This document shows, one piece after another, positions 32,202-43,394 of a stretch of 64,000 bases of DNA. Source of the DNA: Carettochelys insculpta (lineage: Eukaryota > Chordata > Testudines > Carettochelyidae); contig NC_134137.1 of assembly GCF_033958435.1 (NCBI RefSeq), positions 62,636,001-62,700,000 of the forward strand, written 5' to 3'. Position 1 is the stretch's first letter, and every line of letters starts with the position of its first letter. Position numbers and translations under genes: made by a program. The notes under the pieces were generated by a model. It searched no databases and was not told the DNA's origin. It saw only the letters and a list, made by a program, of their open reading frames with translations.

Positions 32202-35200
32202 CTAGAAAGAGCTCATATTACAGTGATGAGGGTGATAGACTATGTAGAATCAGACCATGGGGGGCAACGCTCACTTTTGGGTGGGAGGCTACGGACCCAA
32301 AGAAAAAATCAGTTGGGGCCACATAAATGAAGAAGAAAAGAACCACCCTTACTGCTATAGCTCAAGTCACCTCCCTCTTCTCATGCTCCAGCCCCATGGG
32401 TGTTCAGGGCTCACTATGCATGAACAGGATTCCAGGGAGCACATGTGGGGTCTGGGGAGGGTGGGTTCAGGAACAGGCTGAGGGTGGGGAGTCTGAGCAG
32501 GAAGGAGGGTGAAGGAGTAGGTTGGGGGTCAAAGGCAGTGCTTACCTAGCATAGCTCCCCTGCATCTCCAAGGCAACAACCCCGCTGCTTTGACTGGCCA
32601 CAATTTCAGCCAGTCAAAGAAGCAGAGGAAAAGCCTCTCCAGGCAGCACTGTCGCACACTTGGGCAGAGGAGGGCAGAAGGCGGAGAAGCGGCAATATGC
32701 AGCACCTGGAGCTGCTTCTCATCTCCCCACAACCCTGGCCATTTTGCCTGACACCAGCCCATGAGGCTCAGGGCTCCATGCCCCAATTCTGCAGCAGCAT
32801 AAATGCTGGGGAGGGAAACCCCAAGTCAGAGCCAGATCCAGGCAAGCCACGGGCCGAATCCTTCTCATGGGCCAAGGGTTCCCCATCCCAAATTAGACAA
32901 TGATTCATCTAGGCTACTATAATTATTAAGCATACTAAAGATATTCTTTTTGGAAGTTTACACAGATAAGATCTACTTCCTCAAGACTACCCACATGGTT
33001 TTCTCTTTGTAATTTATTTTATAGTTTCACCAAGTTTCTACATCTCCAGTTCAGATCCGGCAATCAAAGCAAAATCCAGTATCAGAGTGTGATAGCTGCC
33101 CACAAACTAGTTCTCCTATTACTCTAGGATTTGTTTTAAAGTACCCTTTGTCCCATCTAAGCTGTTTGTTTCTATTTTAGACAAAGGGTTATGGTTACCT
33201 TGAACTAGCTGAAAAAAATTAGATGGAACAGCTTTCCATCAGAAAATGCAGTTTTGTGAAAACAATTTTTTCAGAACTGCATCCATTCTAATGAAATTTG
33301 ACAAACGTTTCAAATTAATTCAAACACAAATGGACTAGTCCAACTTTGTTTCATTCTGATGTTTATGTTTTTAATACTCACAATAAGAAAATGAAACGAA
33401 TATTTAGAATGCATTTACATTCTATACTATTTCAGCATTATCCAAAATATTACATATCATTAGCTGCTTCAGAATTATAATATTTCATAATAACTGACTT
33501 TTATACAAATTTCAAAATGTCAGAATTTCTTGGAGGACAGAAATTTAAACTTTCTAACTAACTCTCCTGTAAACCAATGTTGCAGAGGTCTCATTACAGT
33601 TTTCAAATGAAATCATTTATGTGAAGACAACAGTAATAGTTAGAGGCTTCAGAAAGGATCCAACTGACCCACAGGCTGTGTCTGTTCAAAGAATGTTTTT
33701 ATATGTCTGTAAAGCAAGGATGTGAAACTTCTGGCCCTAAGGCTGGATCCAGGACCCAAGGCTCAAGGCTCCTCCCACACACCCCAGCACTCAGGAGCCT
33801 GCACTGGAAAAATCAATTTGGAGTAGCAAAATCTATGGCAGGTGCCATTGTCATGTGAGACTATCAAGCCCTTAATCATCTTCTGCCACACAGACTGAGA
33901 ACCTTGGCAGTGTGCAGTACACAATACATGGATCTGCAGTAAGAGTTCCTGAACTGCAGCGGATCAATAGATGGCATGCATGGCCTTATTTTGGCACTGG
34001 TCCACCTAGCCACAGAGCACATGCACAGTAAGAATTACCATTCATGGTTACATAAACATTGGGGGATCACTGGAGAGACTTCCCTGATCATTCTACATTG
34101 ATATCACTGAAGGCACACATCGTTAAGAAAAACACATTATTCAAAAAACTACAGCAGAAACAGCCCTTTCTCACTGGCAGATTGCCCCGACTATATTGCA
34201 ATGCCAACAGTGATTCTGGGAAACCCATCTTACCCTTTGTTCTTCTAGATCATGAAGGCATACAAGGGTCACCCTCATGGCAAGATTCAACTATCAGCTC
34301 AGCAGGTGTAAAATGACTGTCAAATGTGCTTTGATAGATTGAAGGGAGGCTGCCACTGCTTACTCATTAGACTGAATTTAAGTTAAAACAATATCCCACT
34401 GGTTATAGCTGGATGTTGCATCCTTAATAATGTCTGAGGCAAATGGGGAAAGCTACCACCAGGATGGAGGTAGAGATTTCTCTGCTGACAGCCATACACA
34501 ACAGCCAATACAAGAGCTCAGTGTGGAACTACAGATTTAAAAGAAGGCTTTGTAAGAGTATTTTAAATAGGATGTCATGGATAGTTCACTAGGCTTGAAG
34601 CTTTAGTTCTTAACAGCACCTGTGAAGCGCTTGGTACACTTTTATATACAACTGCATTTTTTTCTTGAACCTATGAGTTGTCTGATGCTCTATGTTTACT
34701 GTGTACTGGATGCTTTCAATACCCCTATGTGTAACTGTCATGTTGTATGAAAAAAATATTAAAAACAATTTATTGAGCTGCAAAAAAGACATGGGAGAAA
34801 AGCCATTCAGAAAACTTAGGCAACGGGCTACAAAGTGCAAATACAAATTAACAGAATGGCACTTCAGTTATGAAAGTGAAAAATAAAACTGACTATTTCA
34901 ATGCCTACAGTCCACTGTGACTACACATATACTATTTCTTTCTGTCCCCGCAAGAGTCAAGAATTACGAACAAGTCTGTCAACCCATGTCTGCAACACTT
35001 GTGTTTACTGCCTGAGAAGCTCTACTATGTGTTGGTGAATTTTTTTGGGTCTGTCTCCTGTTGTTCTCAATGCTCTCTGCTAAGCCATCCCTTCAGGCCC
35101 TCTGTTTGTGGTCCAGAGCAGCACTGAACATATACTTCCTAATCCTCTTCTCTCTCTTTATGGGGTCAGTTGTTCAGCAGATCTGGAGAGGGAACTCTTT

Positions 35201-35322
35201 AAGACTGCAATGGCAGCAGCTGCTGCTAAGAGACAGAGGTCATTGGATTTACAAGCACAAATGAAGGGGAAGGAAGTTTCAAGATTCCCTTATTAAAAAG
35301 AAAACTTTTTTATGAAGACTAT
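32202..35322. other. intronic sequence, possible hAT-type remains
   Basis: 32250-32905 (GGGGGCAACGCTCACTTTTG on the left, GGGCCGAATCCTTCTCATGG on the right) and about 33715-33900 (GGATGTGAAACTTCTGGCCC) look like non-autonomous hAT-type repeats, but no target duplications were confirmed. 33200-33620 is AT-rich with CAGAAAATGCAGTTTTGTGA words of an old repeat. No exon seen. Confidence 0.4.
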
Positions 35323-36160
35323 TATAGAATCATAGGATTGGAAGGGACCTCAAACCTTTATCTTGTTTAGTCCCTTGCACTCACGGAAGAACTCAATATT
35401 ATCTAGACCAGTGGTTCTGAGTCTGGGGTCTGCAGACCAGGGTATTGCAGGAGGTTTGTGAAAAAATAAAAATTATAGAAAATAGAAGTGGCTTTGATGG
35501 GGGTCCACAAACAAATTTTGTGGGGCGTCTGGGGATCTGTGAATGGTTTGAGGCGGTGACTGGGGGTCTGCACTAGTGGAAAAGGTTAGGAACCACTGAT
35601 CTAGATCATTCCTGACAGATATTTGTCTAACCTGCTCTTAATCTCCAGTGATGGAGATTCCACAACCTCCTTAGGCAACTTATTCCAGTGGTTAACCACA
35701 CTATCAGGAACTTTTTCCTTATGTCCAGCCTAAACTGCCTTTGCAGCAATTTAAGACCAGACTAAACAAACCCAGTTTTCCTCAGTCTTCCCTCAAGGTA
35801 TGTTTTCCAGACCTTTAAATCATTTTTGTGGCTTTTCTCTGGAATTCCTCCAATTTGTCCACATCTCTCCTGAAATATGATGCCCAGAGCTAAACATAGT
35901 GCTCCAGCTGAAGCCTGATCAATGTGGAGCAGAACAGAAAAATTACTTCTCTTGTCTTGCTTACAGTACTCCTGGTCATACATCCCAGAATGAGGACTGC
36001 TGTTTTTGCTTTCTTTTTGCAGCAATGTTTTACTGTTGACTCACACTTCTCTAGTTTTCTATGACTCCCAGATCCCTTTCTGCATTACTCCTTTTTAGGC
36101 AAACACTTCCCATTTTGCAAGTGTGCAACTGACTGGTCCTTCCTAAGTCAAGTACACAGG
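35323..36160 (-). mobile_element. CR1 LINE 3' region, antisense on plus strand
   Basis: The plus strand reads the complement of a CR1 3' end: TATAGAATCATAGGATTGGA, GGGACCTCAAACC, then, after an inserted MITE, AACCTGCTCTTAATCTCCAG, GATTCCACAACCTCCTTAGG, CTTATTCCAGTGGTTAACCA and GGAATTCCTCCAATTTGTCC. The element is 5'-truncated. Its sense strand is the minus strand, the same as FNDC3A. Confidence 0.85.
35409..35598. mobile_element. hAT-type MITE inserted in CR1 (190 bp)
   Basis: Starts CAGTGGTTCTGAGTCTGGGG and ends with the complement CAGTGGTTCCTAACCTTTTC. The flanks are ATCTAGAC (35401-35408) and ATCTAGAT (35599-35606), 7 of 8 identical, an 8-bp target duplication as made by hAT transposases. 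Removing it rejoins the CR1 sequence. Confidence 0.85.
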
Positions 36161-37317
36161 TATGTCCACTGTTAGTAATTTGTTTCAGAGTGCTTCTACA
36201 CAACATCTCTCCAAACTCAGTTATGCAGCCACAGTGATTATGGACTAGCAGAGGCAGGGAAGAAAAGGAATTTTAATTGTACGAAACAGAATTTCAGTCC
36301 CTAGCAGTAAAAGGTGCTAGAATTAGGTGCTACCACACTTGCTAGGTTGAAGTGGTTTCCTTTATATATAGGCTTTACCATTTGAGCCAATGGTTCTCAG
36401 CACCTCCACTATAAAAATAAATAAATAAAAGTTCCAGCACTCCTTTCCTAATCCCTGGATCCAGGTATAGGGCAATTGTACTGTATAGTTACATAATTTT
36501 CCCCCAAGTGGTATTGATTTCAGCTGATTTCATTCCTGAGGGAAACAAAGGCACAGTGAGCTCAGCTTCTACTGGTAAACCAAAGCAACCCAGACCTGTA
36601 TGCCACTAGCTATCTTATGCAATATTGACAGCCAAACTCATCACAGAATGGCGCTGGAAAATTTCGCTACACCAAGGAAGAAATATGACAGTCATCCTTA
36701 GAAGCTTCTGGGATAAGACTGTGGAGTAAGCTCTATGAAAGTTCCACAGAGATCTCTCAGTAAGATACAAGATGTATCTGTGTAAATAAACCACTCCGCA
36801 TGCCTTCCCTCCACTTAATTCAACTCTTCCTTTGGTGGGCTCATTCATGCTCAGCTGGCAGGACTGGGTAGACTGTATTAGAGTCCTGAACGAGTCCTGG
36901 TCACAGATGACTATATTCCTCCTCTCCTTCCAGCACGTCCTCCTCCTCTTTGCTGAAGATGTATGAGTCTACACTGTTACAGAGATTATGAAAAGACAGA
37001 CGAAGGAAAGTTTTGCCAAAGTTCCCCTTCCATCATCAGGCATTCCCGTGCATTGATTATTTATGTTCTTAGTGGTATACAGATGACAAACTAAGTGTAC
37101 CTACTTGTATTAATCTTCTTAAACTGACAGATCTGTTCCCCTGTACTTAATCCACATGTGCCTCTTAGGCAGCAAAAGACAAACCTAATCTAGCTCCCTG
37201 GTTTGATGCAAAAAGATAGAGCTTCCACTTGATAACTTTTCATTCCAGGGCATTAAAAAATGAAGTTGGAACACCTTGAGATTTACTTTACTATCTAGTA
37301 TCAAACTAGCAATACAG
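36161..37317. other. no gene recognised
   Basis: No exon or named repeat. The word GTTCTCAGCACCTCCACTAT near 36391 hints at an old hAT-type repeat. Confidence 0.4.
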
Positions 37318-37319
37318 TA

Positions 37320-37445
37320 CAGGTTGAACCTCTCTACTGCATCACCCTCAGAATCTGACCACTACCAAAAAAGAGAATTTGACGGACCATGGAAGGTCTA
37401 TATTGTCTAGCAGAATTACCAACACTTCTACTGTCTTAGAAGACA
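37320..37445. mobile_element. pogo/Tigger-type MITE, one end
   Basis: CAGGTTGAACCTCTCTACTG, preceded by TA, matches the terminus seen at 12521. The right terminus is not found; the sequence passes into an antisense CR1, so this is a truncated or interrupted copy. Confidence 0.55.
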
Positions 37446-38030
37446 TTCAGGGCAATTAGCCATTGATGGATCTATTTTCCTTGAAATTATTTTGTTCCTA
37501 TCTGAATCCTGTTACAGTTTGGGCCTTTCCACCATTCTCTGACACAGAGTTCCATGGGTTGACCATGAAGAAATTTCTTTTATTTTAAATCTGCTGCCTA
37601 AAAATTCCATTGGGTGAGCGTCTTGTGTAATGTTAGTGAAGGAGTAAGTATTTTTTCCACACTGTTGGTGATTTTCTAGACTGCTAACATACCCTCTCGT
37701 CCTTTTGTCATTCCCAGTCTTTTTAATCTCTCCTCAGAGGGAAACTGTTCCTTACCCCTAATCATTTCTGTTTCCTTACTGTACCTTTTCCAAATCTAAT
37801 ATACCATTTTTAGATGGGACAACCAAATGCATACACAGTATTCAAGATGTGGGCATACCATGACTTTATGCAGAAACAACATGATATTTTCTGTCTTATC
37901 TATTCCTTTCCTAACAATTCACAATATTCTGTTAGCTTTTTAGATTGTCACTGCACATTGAGCAGATATTTTCAGAGAACTATCCACAAGGATCCCTAGA
38001 TCTGCTTCTTGAGTGATAACAGCTATTTTA
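37446..38030 (-). mobile_element. CR1 LINE 3' region, antisense on plus strand
   Basis: Complement of CR1 sequence: CCATTGATGGATCTATTTTC, CAGAGTTCCATGGGTTGACC, AATCTGCTGCCTAAAAATTC, TCTTTTTAATCTCTCCTCAG and GGGACAACCAAATGCATACA, ending near TTGAGTGATAACAGC. The first part is the same subfamily as the copy at 52440-52845. The right half extends further into the element than that copy does. Confidence 0.7.
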
Positions 38031-40150
38031 GACCACAGGAATGTGTGTAAACAAAGCACAGCGTTCATCTGAAGGCTCCTTTTGCAATGCTGTGGCTGTA
38101 AATGAGAATGCTCCGTTTTGGAACGCTGTGGCTGTGAGATTTCTATTTTCTGACATTACAACATTGAATTTAGAACATAGAAATAAGTAACAGGAGAAAA
38201 AAAATGGCAGTATAGACACAGCTGCAGTTGCAGTTAAGAACTCCCTGGAGCTAAGGCATGTGCTCTAAGACGACCTCAAGTATAAAATCCAGAGATTCAA
38301 ATTCGAGGGGGAGCTACAGACTCCTTTATCCCCATCCACCACCCTCAAAATGGTGCCCCTGTGAGCTCTGTATGAAGCAGTACTGTGTCTCCTCTACTCT
38401 CCCTGGCAGTGTGACCAGAGGCTTCTTGAAAAAGGGAATGTGAGAACTCTTTGTCCCTCCCAACCCAACCTCTGGAGGGAACATGTGCCCCCATGTATCG
38501 CCTATGAATATGTTTGATCCCACAGATAAAGTCAGGCTAAACTGTTCTTTAGCCACAGCTGGTCAGAGAAAGTGACACTTCACATAAAGCTTTTTAGACT
38601 GTATTGTTTTCTTTCCAAAGTATTCAGAATGGACCCATTTTTCCATTTTCAAAATTTTACCCAAAACATTAAAGATTAACATTTTCAGTGAACAAATATT
38701 TAGTTGTTTCAGTAATTTTATAAAAATTGACAATATTGAAAAAAGGTATAATTTTATGAACATTCAACTTTTAACAGAGTTCACAATAATAATAATTTTA
38801 ATAAAAATGTATTTATGAAAAGGACATTTATTGAAAAAAAGAACTTTGTTGTAAAGATTTCGCCTTGCTCTAGTATTAATAACACTGGACACTGATGTGT
38901 TGTAACAAGAATTTGCACCATAATACATTTTCATAGTGTACATACCATTGAAGGTCCTCACTCATCGTATTTAGGTAGGTGCCTAACCTCTGGCATGCTT
39001 ATTTAATTATTGTTTTGGGCAGTTGCAAGATAGCATTTAAGCAGCAGATATAAAAAACAGTTTAGACACTACATGAATTAGACCACCACTTAAGAACAAG
39101 TGCAAACGTCCAAAACAGCACTAAAAGCTAGTCTCTTGCTCCCTGCTATCAAGTGGGGGGGGGACCACACCACACAGGTGAGCAGCGCTCCATTAACTGT
39201 GTCTATTTTAAATTCCATGGGTCCTCTTAATTTAAAGTGAGTCATCTAAATATGCAGCATTTTGAGTTCCAATGGTCAGAAAAAATCTGTAATTTCACAA
39301 AGCCAGATGCAGTATAGTCTAAATTCCTGTTGAGAAAACTTTTAATGTTTTTCCAAATAAAAACAGGAAAAGTTGTTCAAACAAACTAACCACTTTAAAA
39401 GTTTGTTTTGTTTTGTTTTATTCAGCAAGAGCCTCTGGTATGACGGCATGATGGTGGGTGGGTTTTTTTGTTTTTGTTTTTTAAAGTTCTATATAAACAT
39501 GGCTCAGAAGTATGCCCAGAGGGCTAAAATTGTACCTTAAAAGATATGATTTCACTTTTTTTCCAAGAGACTTACTTTGCGCACTTTGCACACTTTCTTG
39601 CCTAGTCGACCTCCTTTGAAGTTGCAAGACCTATTAAAAAGCATTGAAACTCTAGTAAAGACCAGCCTCATCTCATGATATTACTGGGATATTCCCAGAG
39701 GAAGCCTCTGGCTAACACAGCTCTGACAACCATACTCCTCAGAAATAAAAATGGTACTGCGCACAGTACCTCTTGTGCTTTCGGGGGCAGGGGCAAAGGG
39801 GGCAAGATGTCCCACCTTAAACATCACACACTTGAACGCAACAGGTATCCGGAACTATTTCAGCGAACCTTGAAACAGTTCTCCACGGAGGAAAGTACCC
39901 ATGTCATTGTTATTCAAGCAACAAAGAGAAAAAAGTCTTTTGATCAATATCAAAGTATCTTGCATATTAACAACCCCTATCACAAGACTGTGAACTGGAC
40001 ACTCTGCAAATGAAAATCAATAGAGATGAGAACAAGATATAGAGGCACCGAGTTATGTTTGAAGTAGGCTTTAACAGCTGACAACAATATTGACTGCAAT
40101 ATTTTAAGGAAAGCAATTTTACACCTTGGAACAAGCCCTTACAAAGGAGT
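38031..40150. other. AT-rich intronic sequence
   Basis: No exon seen. 38600-38780 is rich in ATTTTCAAAATTTTACCC-like words of an old repeat. A poly-G run (9 G) lies at 39155-39163 and TTTTGTTTTGTTTTA near 39403. Confidence 0.4.
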
Positions 40151-40154
40151 CAAA

Positions 40155-40920
40155 GGGTACGTCTACATCACAACATAAACCTGAGGGTCCCGTTCCAGCT
40201 TAGCTTCCATCCTTCCTCCTACCCACAAATTGTACCAACCCAGGGTTCAAACCCAGGGGCCAGGCAGGGTTTCCTCTTAGTTGTGCAGCTGCCCATCTGC
40301 TTAATAAGCCCCATGCAGGGCCTCAGGGTAGCCATGCACAATGCCACCGCGGCAGGAAGAGAGGTGTGCTCCTCCAACTGCATCAGGGCCAGATTAAGAA
40401 AGGGGCTTTTTAAGGGCTGCAGCCTATGCATCAGCACTGAGTGGTGTGACCTGCATAGAACCACCTGTTCCCACAACCAAATGAGAGCTGCCTCAGCTCT
40501 GAGCCCCCTACTGCATCTCAAGCCCCTAACTCCTTCCCAGACCCCCACATCCCAACTCAGAGCCACAGCCCTCAGCATGCTCCACCGCCCTAGCTGCCTC
40601 CTAGACTTCACACTCCAACCCTGACTCTCTTCCTCCGTCCTAACTCCTGCCTGAGCCCACTTCCACATTCCAAACCCCTTGGCCCCAGCCTAGATCCCAC
40701 TATGGCATCTAAAACACCTCCCCATCCACAACCACACCCTGGAGCCTGCACCCGCAGCTGGAGGCCTCATCCCCACCAATCCTGAGCCCCTCCCCACACA
40801 CCAAATCCCTTGGCCCCAACCCCACCACAGACTATCCACATGCAGAGTGAATTTTCTTATGGGAACCAATATGGAGATAATCTACACATGGACATAAAAA
40901 AATTAGAGGGAACACTGGTC
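40155..40920. repeat. GC-rich repeat with C-rich core
   Basis: GGTACGTCTACATCACAACA at the left resembles the ends of the GTCTACACT MITE family. About 40480-40830 is C-rich with CTGAGCCCCCTACTGC-like words. The right part (AAAAAATTAGAGGGAACACTGG, about 40896-40917) is the complement of a terminus also seen at 57964. Probably two or more nested old elements. Confidence 0.4.
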
Positions 40921-41357
40921 CCAGGACCCCATGGTAGATACTCTGAATAAGACTCAAGGTTGATATTATAGGAAAACAACATTTATTATCTGAAAACAAG
41001 TTTGGACACAAGACAATAAGTGACCCAAAGACTTGCCAGATCAAATCCCAGGTGTACATTATGTAAAATTGTGATCAAGAGATGTTAGTAAGTGTCCTGT
41101 ATTCAGAACAACATTAAAACAAATTGCGGTTTTGTAATTATCATTGAAGTTGGTTGAGTAAAAGCAGCTCTGAATTAAATACACACACAGAGGCCCATCA
41201 ATTCCCTCCCCCAGATGTAGTCAGGCACTACCACTCTTCTCTCCATCCACAAAACTAACTTCTCTATGCCCCATAACTGCTGTTATCCACTTCTTACACC
41301 TTTAAGAGAAGTAATGACTTCATGGCAGCCAAATGATAGAGATAAAGTACAATTTAC
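40921..41357. other. no gene recognised
   Basis: Nothing identifiable between the GC-rich repeat and the next antisense CR1. Confidence 0.4.
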
Positions 41358-41384
41358 ATAGAACCACACAAATTTGGCCTAGAT

Positions 41385-41730
41385 CAGCGGGTCTTCACCT
41401 GGGGTCTGCAAGTCCTGTCTGGGGCTAATCTACTCCTCCCACTCCATCTCAGTGCTTCATGCAAACCTTAGGACAGCTGTTTAGGAGCATCCAGAAGATG
41501 CTGGAGAGGCAAGCAGAAACCCATGAGACCCTTTCAGGGGTAGGGGCAGAAAGAAGAGCAGAGTGGGATTTTCTGGGAAAAGGGTGGAGCTGGAGCACGA
41601 TCTGGGGCTCAGTAGATGGAGAGAGAGTTGATCAAAACCAGGGAAAATTAGAAGAAGCTAGCTTGGGAGACTGCAAAAAATGTCTAGTCAAAATGGGGAT
41701 TCATGAGTTGCTAAAGTTTGAGAACTGCTG
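41385..41730. mobile_element. hAT-type MITE inserted in CR1 (346 bp)
   Basis: The left CAGCGGGTCTTCACCTGGGG and the complement of the right end CAGCAGTTCTCAAACTTTAG are inverted repeats. The flanks GCCTAGAT (41377-41384) and GCGTAGAT (41731-41738) agree at 7 of 8 bases, an aged 8-bp target duplication. No transposase is encoded. Confidence 0.8.
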
Positions 41731-42059
41731 GCGTAGATGACCTCAAGACATCATCTAGTCCATGCCCCCTTATTCAAGCAGCCAAAGTGCACCGAGATCA
41801 TTTCCAACAGATGTTTGTCTAACATTTTAAAGCTTACAAGGAGAGCGATTCCACTGCTTCCTTTGAAAGCCTATTCTAGTACTTAAGTAGCCTTAGTTTT
41901 GTCTTGACATCTAACCCTTGCTGCAGGTTAAGACTAGTCCTCCTACCTCCAATGAACATGGAGAACATTAACATCCTCTTTATAAACTTATCTGAAGACT
42001 TATCAGATCTCTCAAATCTTCATTTTTCAAGAAGAAAGATGCCCAGTTTTTAAAAAAGC

Positions 42060-42128
42060 GCTTTAAAGTACTATATTTTTGCCGTTTTGTTTTGTTGGAG
42101 TACGACTAATACGGCTATCGCTCTGTTA
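42060..42128 (-). mobile_element. SINE head fragment
   Basis: The complement reads GTAACAGAGCGATAGCCGTA, TTAGTCGTACTCCAACAAAA and AGTACTTTAAAGCGC: the tRNA-derived head and the start of the body. It is truncated at its 3' side and lies inside the antisense CR1. Confidence 0.8.
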
Positions 42129-42290
42129 CTCTTCAGAGGTCAGGTTTTCTAAACCTTTAATCATTTTTGTTGTTTTCCTTTAGATGATAATTTATTCACA
42201 TCTTTAAAGAATTAGGCACTCAGAACTGGACACAGTAATTCAGATGAGGCCTCACCAGTACCAATTATGCAAGTGGAAATACCTACCATT

Positions 42291-42735
42291 GTGACACTAT
42301 GCCCCATATTCTTTAGAACAATTGTGTTTTAATAAGATAATGGCATAACTAAGATTATTTTATCACGCAAGATAGGTCTTGTGAGAGCATTAGAACGGTT
42401 ATGATTTACTGAATATGATTACCCTATTTGAATGCACATACCGCTTCTGTAACTGAAGTTGGGAATAGTGACTATTACAAGTATGGACACCTGGAGACTG
42501 CCCACCTAAGAGAATGCCATCAGTCTAGATCTAGGTCACTGTGAGGAAAAGCCATTGGAGAGAACAGTAGGGCTCAGAAAACAGTTATCACTCAGAGAAG
42601 TCTTTCTGGGGACACAGCAAACAGACTGAATTATGGTTGGAGGGTCATGTGATCAAGTCACCTGATACTAGACACCATGATAAAATTTGTACTTTGCTAC
42701 GGGCCCAGAGCAGAAATTTCCCAGGAAGACAAAAG
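42291..42735. other. no gene recognised
   Basis: Nothing identifiable. Confidence 0.4.
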
Positions 42736-42795
42736 ATTCTCACCAGGGCAGGGGACTGGACTCGATGACCTCTTCAAGGCCATTCCACCTACTCC
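42736..42795 (+). mobile_element. CR1 LINE 3' tip
   Basis: GGGCAGGGGACTGGACTCGA, TGACCTCTTCAAGGCCATTC is the conserved CR1 3' terminus in sense orientation; the rest of the element is missing. Confidence 0.75.
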
Positions 42796-43394
42796 ATATA
42801 TAAAACCTATTTAGGGCAGGGAAGTGACATCACTGTGGTTCTCTGCCACCCTCCCAAAGAGGCTTTGAAACACATGAAAACCAAGACTCAACTAGAAGTT
42901 TGTCTGCCCTATGAGTAAAGATACTTGAAATTTTAAGCTGCAGGCCCATGCTACTGTCTTAAGAATTTCTGTAATCTTCCTAAAACAACATTTAGGGTGA
43001 GAATTTGCTATTGGTACAAGTTTCTTTAGTACCTTATGGTTAGTTTGCATGTTTGCTTTACTTGCTCAGTAACCTGCCTTGATCTGTTTGCTATCCCTTA
43101 CAGTTACTTTAAAAAAACACTCTTTTGTGATTAAACTTGGTCTCTCTAAAACCAGTGTGTGGAATACATAAACTGAGAACAAAAAGCTGTACACATCTTC
43201 CTCAACATTAAGGGGCAAATTTAAAGTGCTTACACTGCACAGTTCTCTGTATGCAAAACGATACAGCAATATAAAAAACATGGAGACCTGAGAGTTGGGC
43301 TGGAAATGTGAGGGAACACAGGCTATAACAGCAGAGAAAAAAAGTGGGGCTAGGCAGAACTGAGAGACAAAAATCAAATCAGTATCTTAGATAC
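42796..43394. other. no gene recognised
   Basis: No exon or named repeat identified. Confidence 0.4.

Larger units (their letters stand above)
41358..42290 (-). mobile_element. CR1 LINE 3' region with two insertions
   Basis: Complement of a CR1 3' end: CATAGAACCACACAAATTTG at the left, GACCTCAAGACATCATCTAG after the hAT MITE, then CCAACAGATGTTTGTCTAAC and GGCACTCAGAACTGGACACA. It is interrupted by a 346-bp hAT MITE and by a SINE head at about 42060-42128. Confidence 0.75.

Noticed and set aside
35061..35296. Short plus-strand frames with hydrophobic stretches
   Set aside because: No splice signals, conservation clue or family match; considered chance frames.
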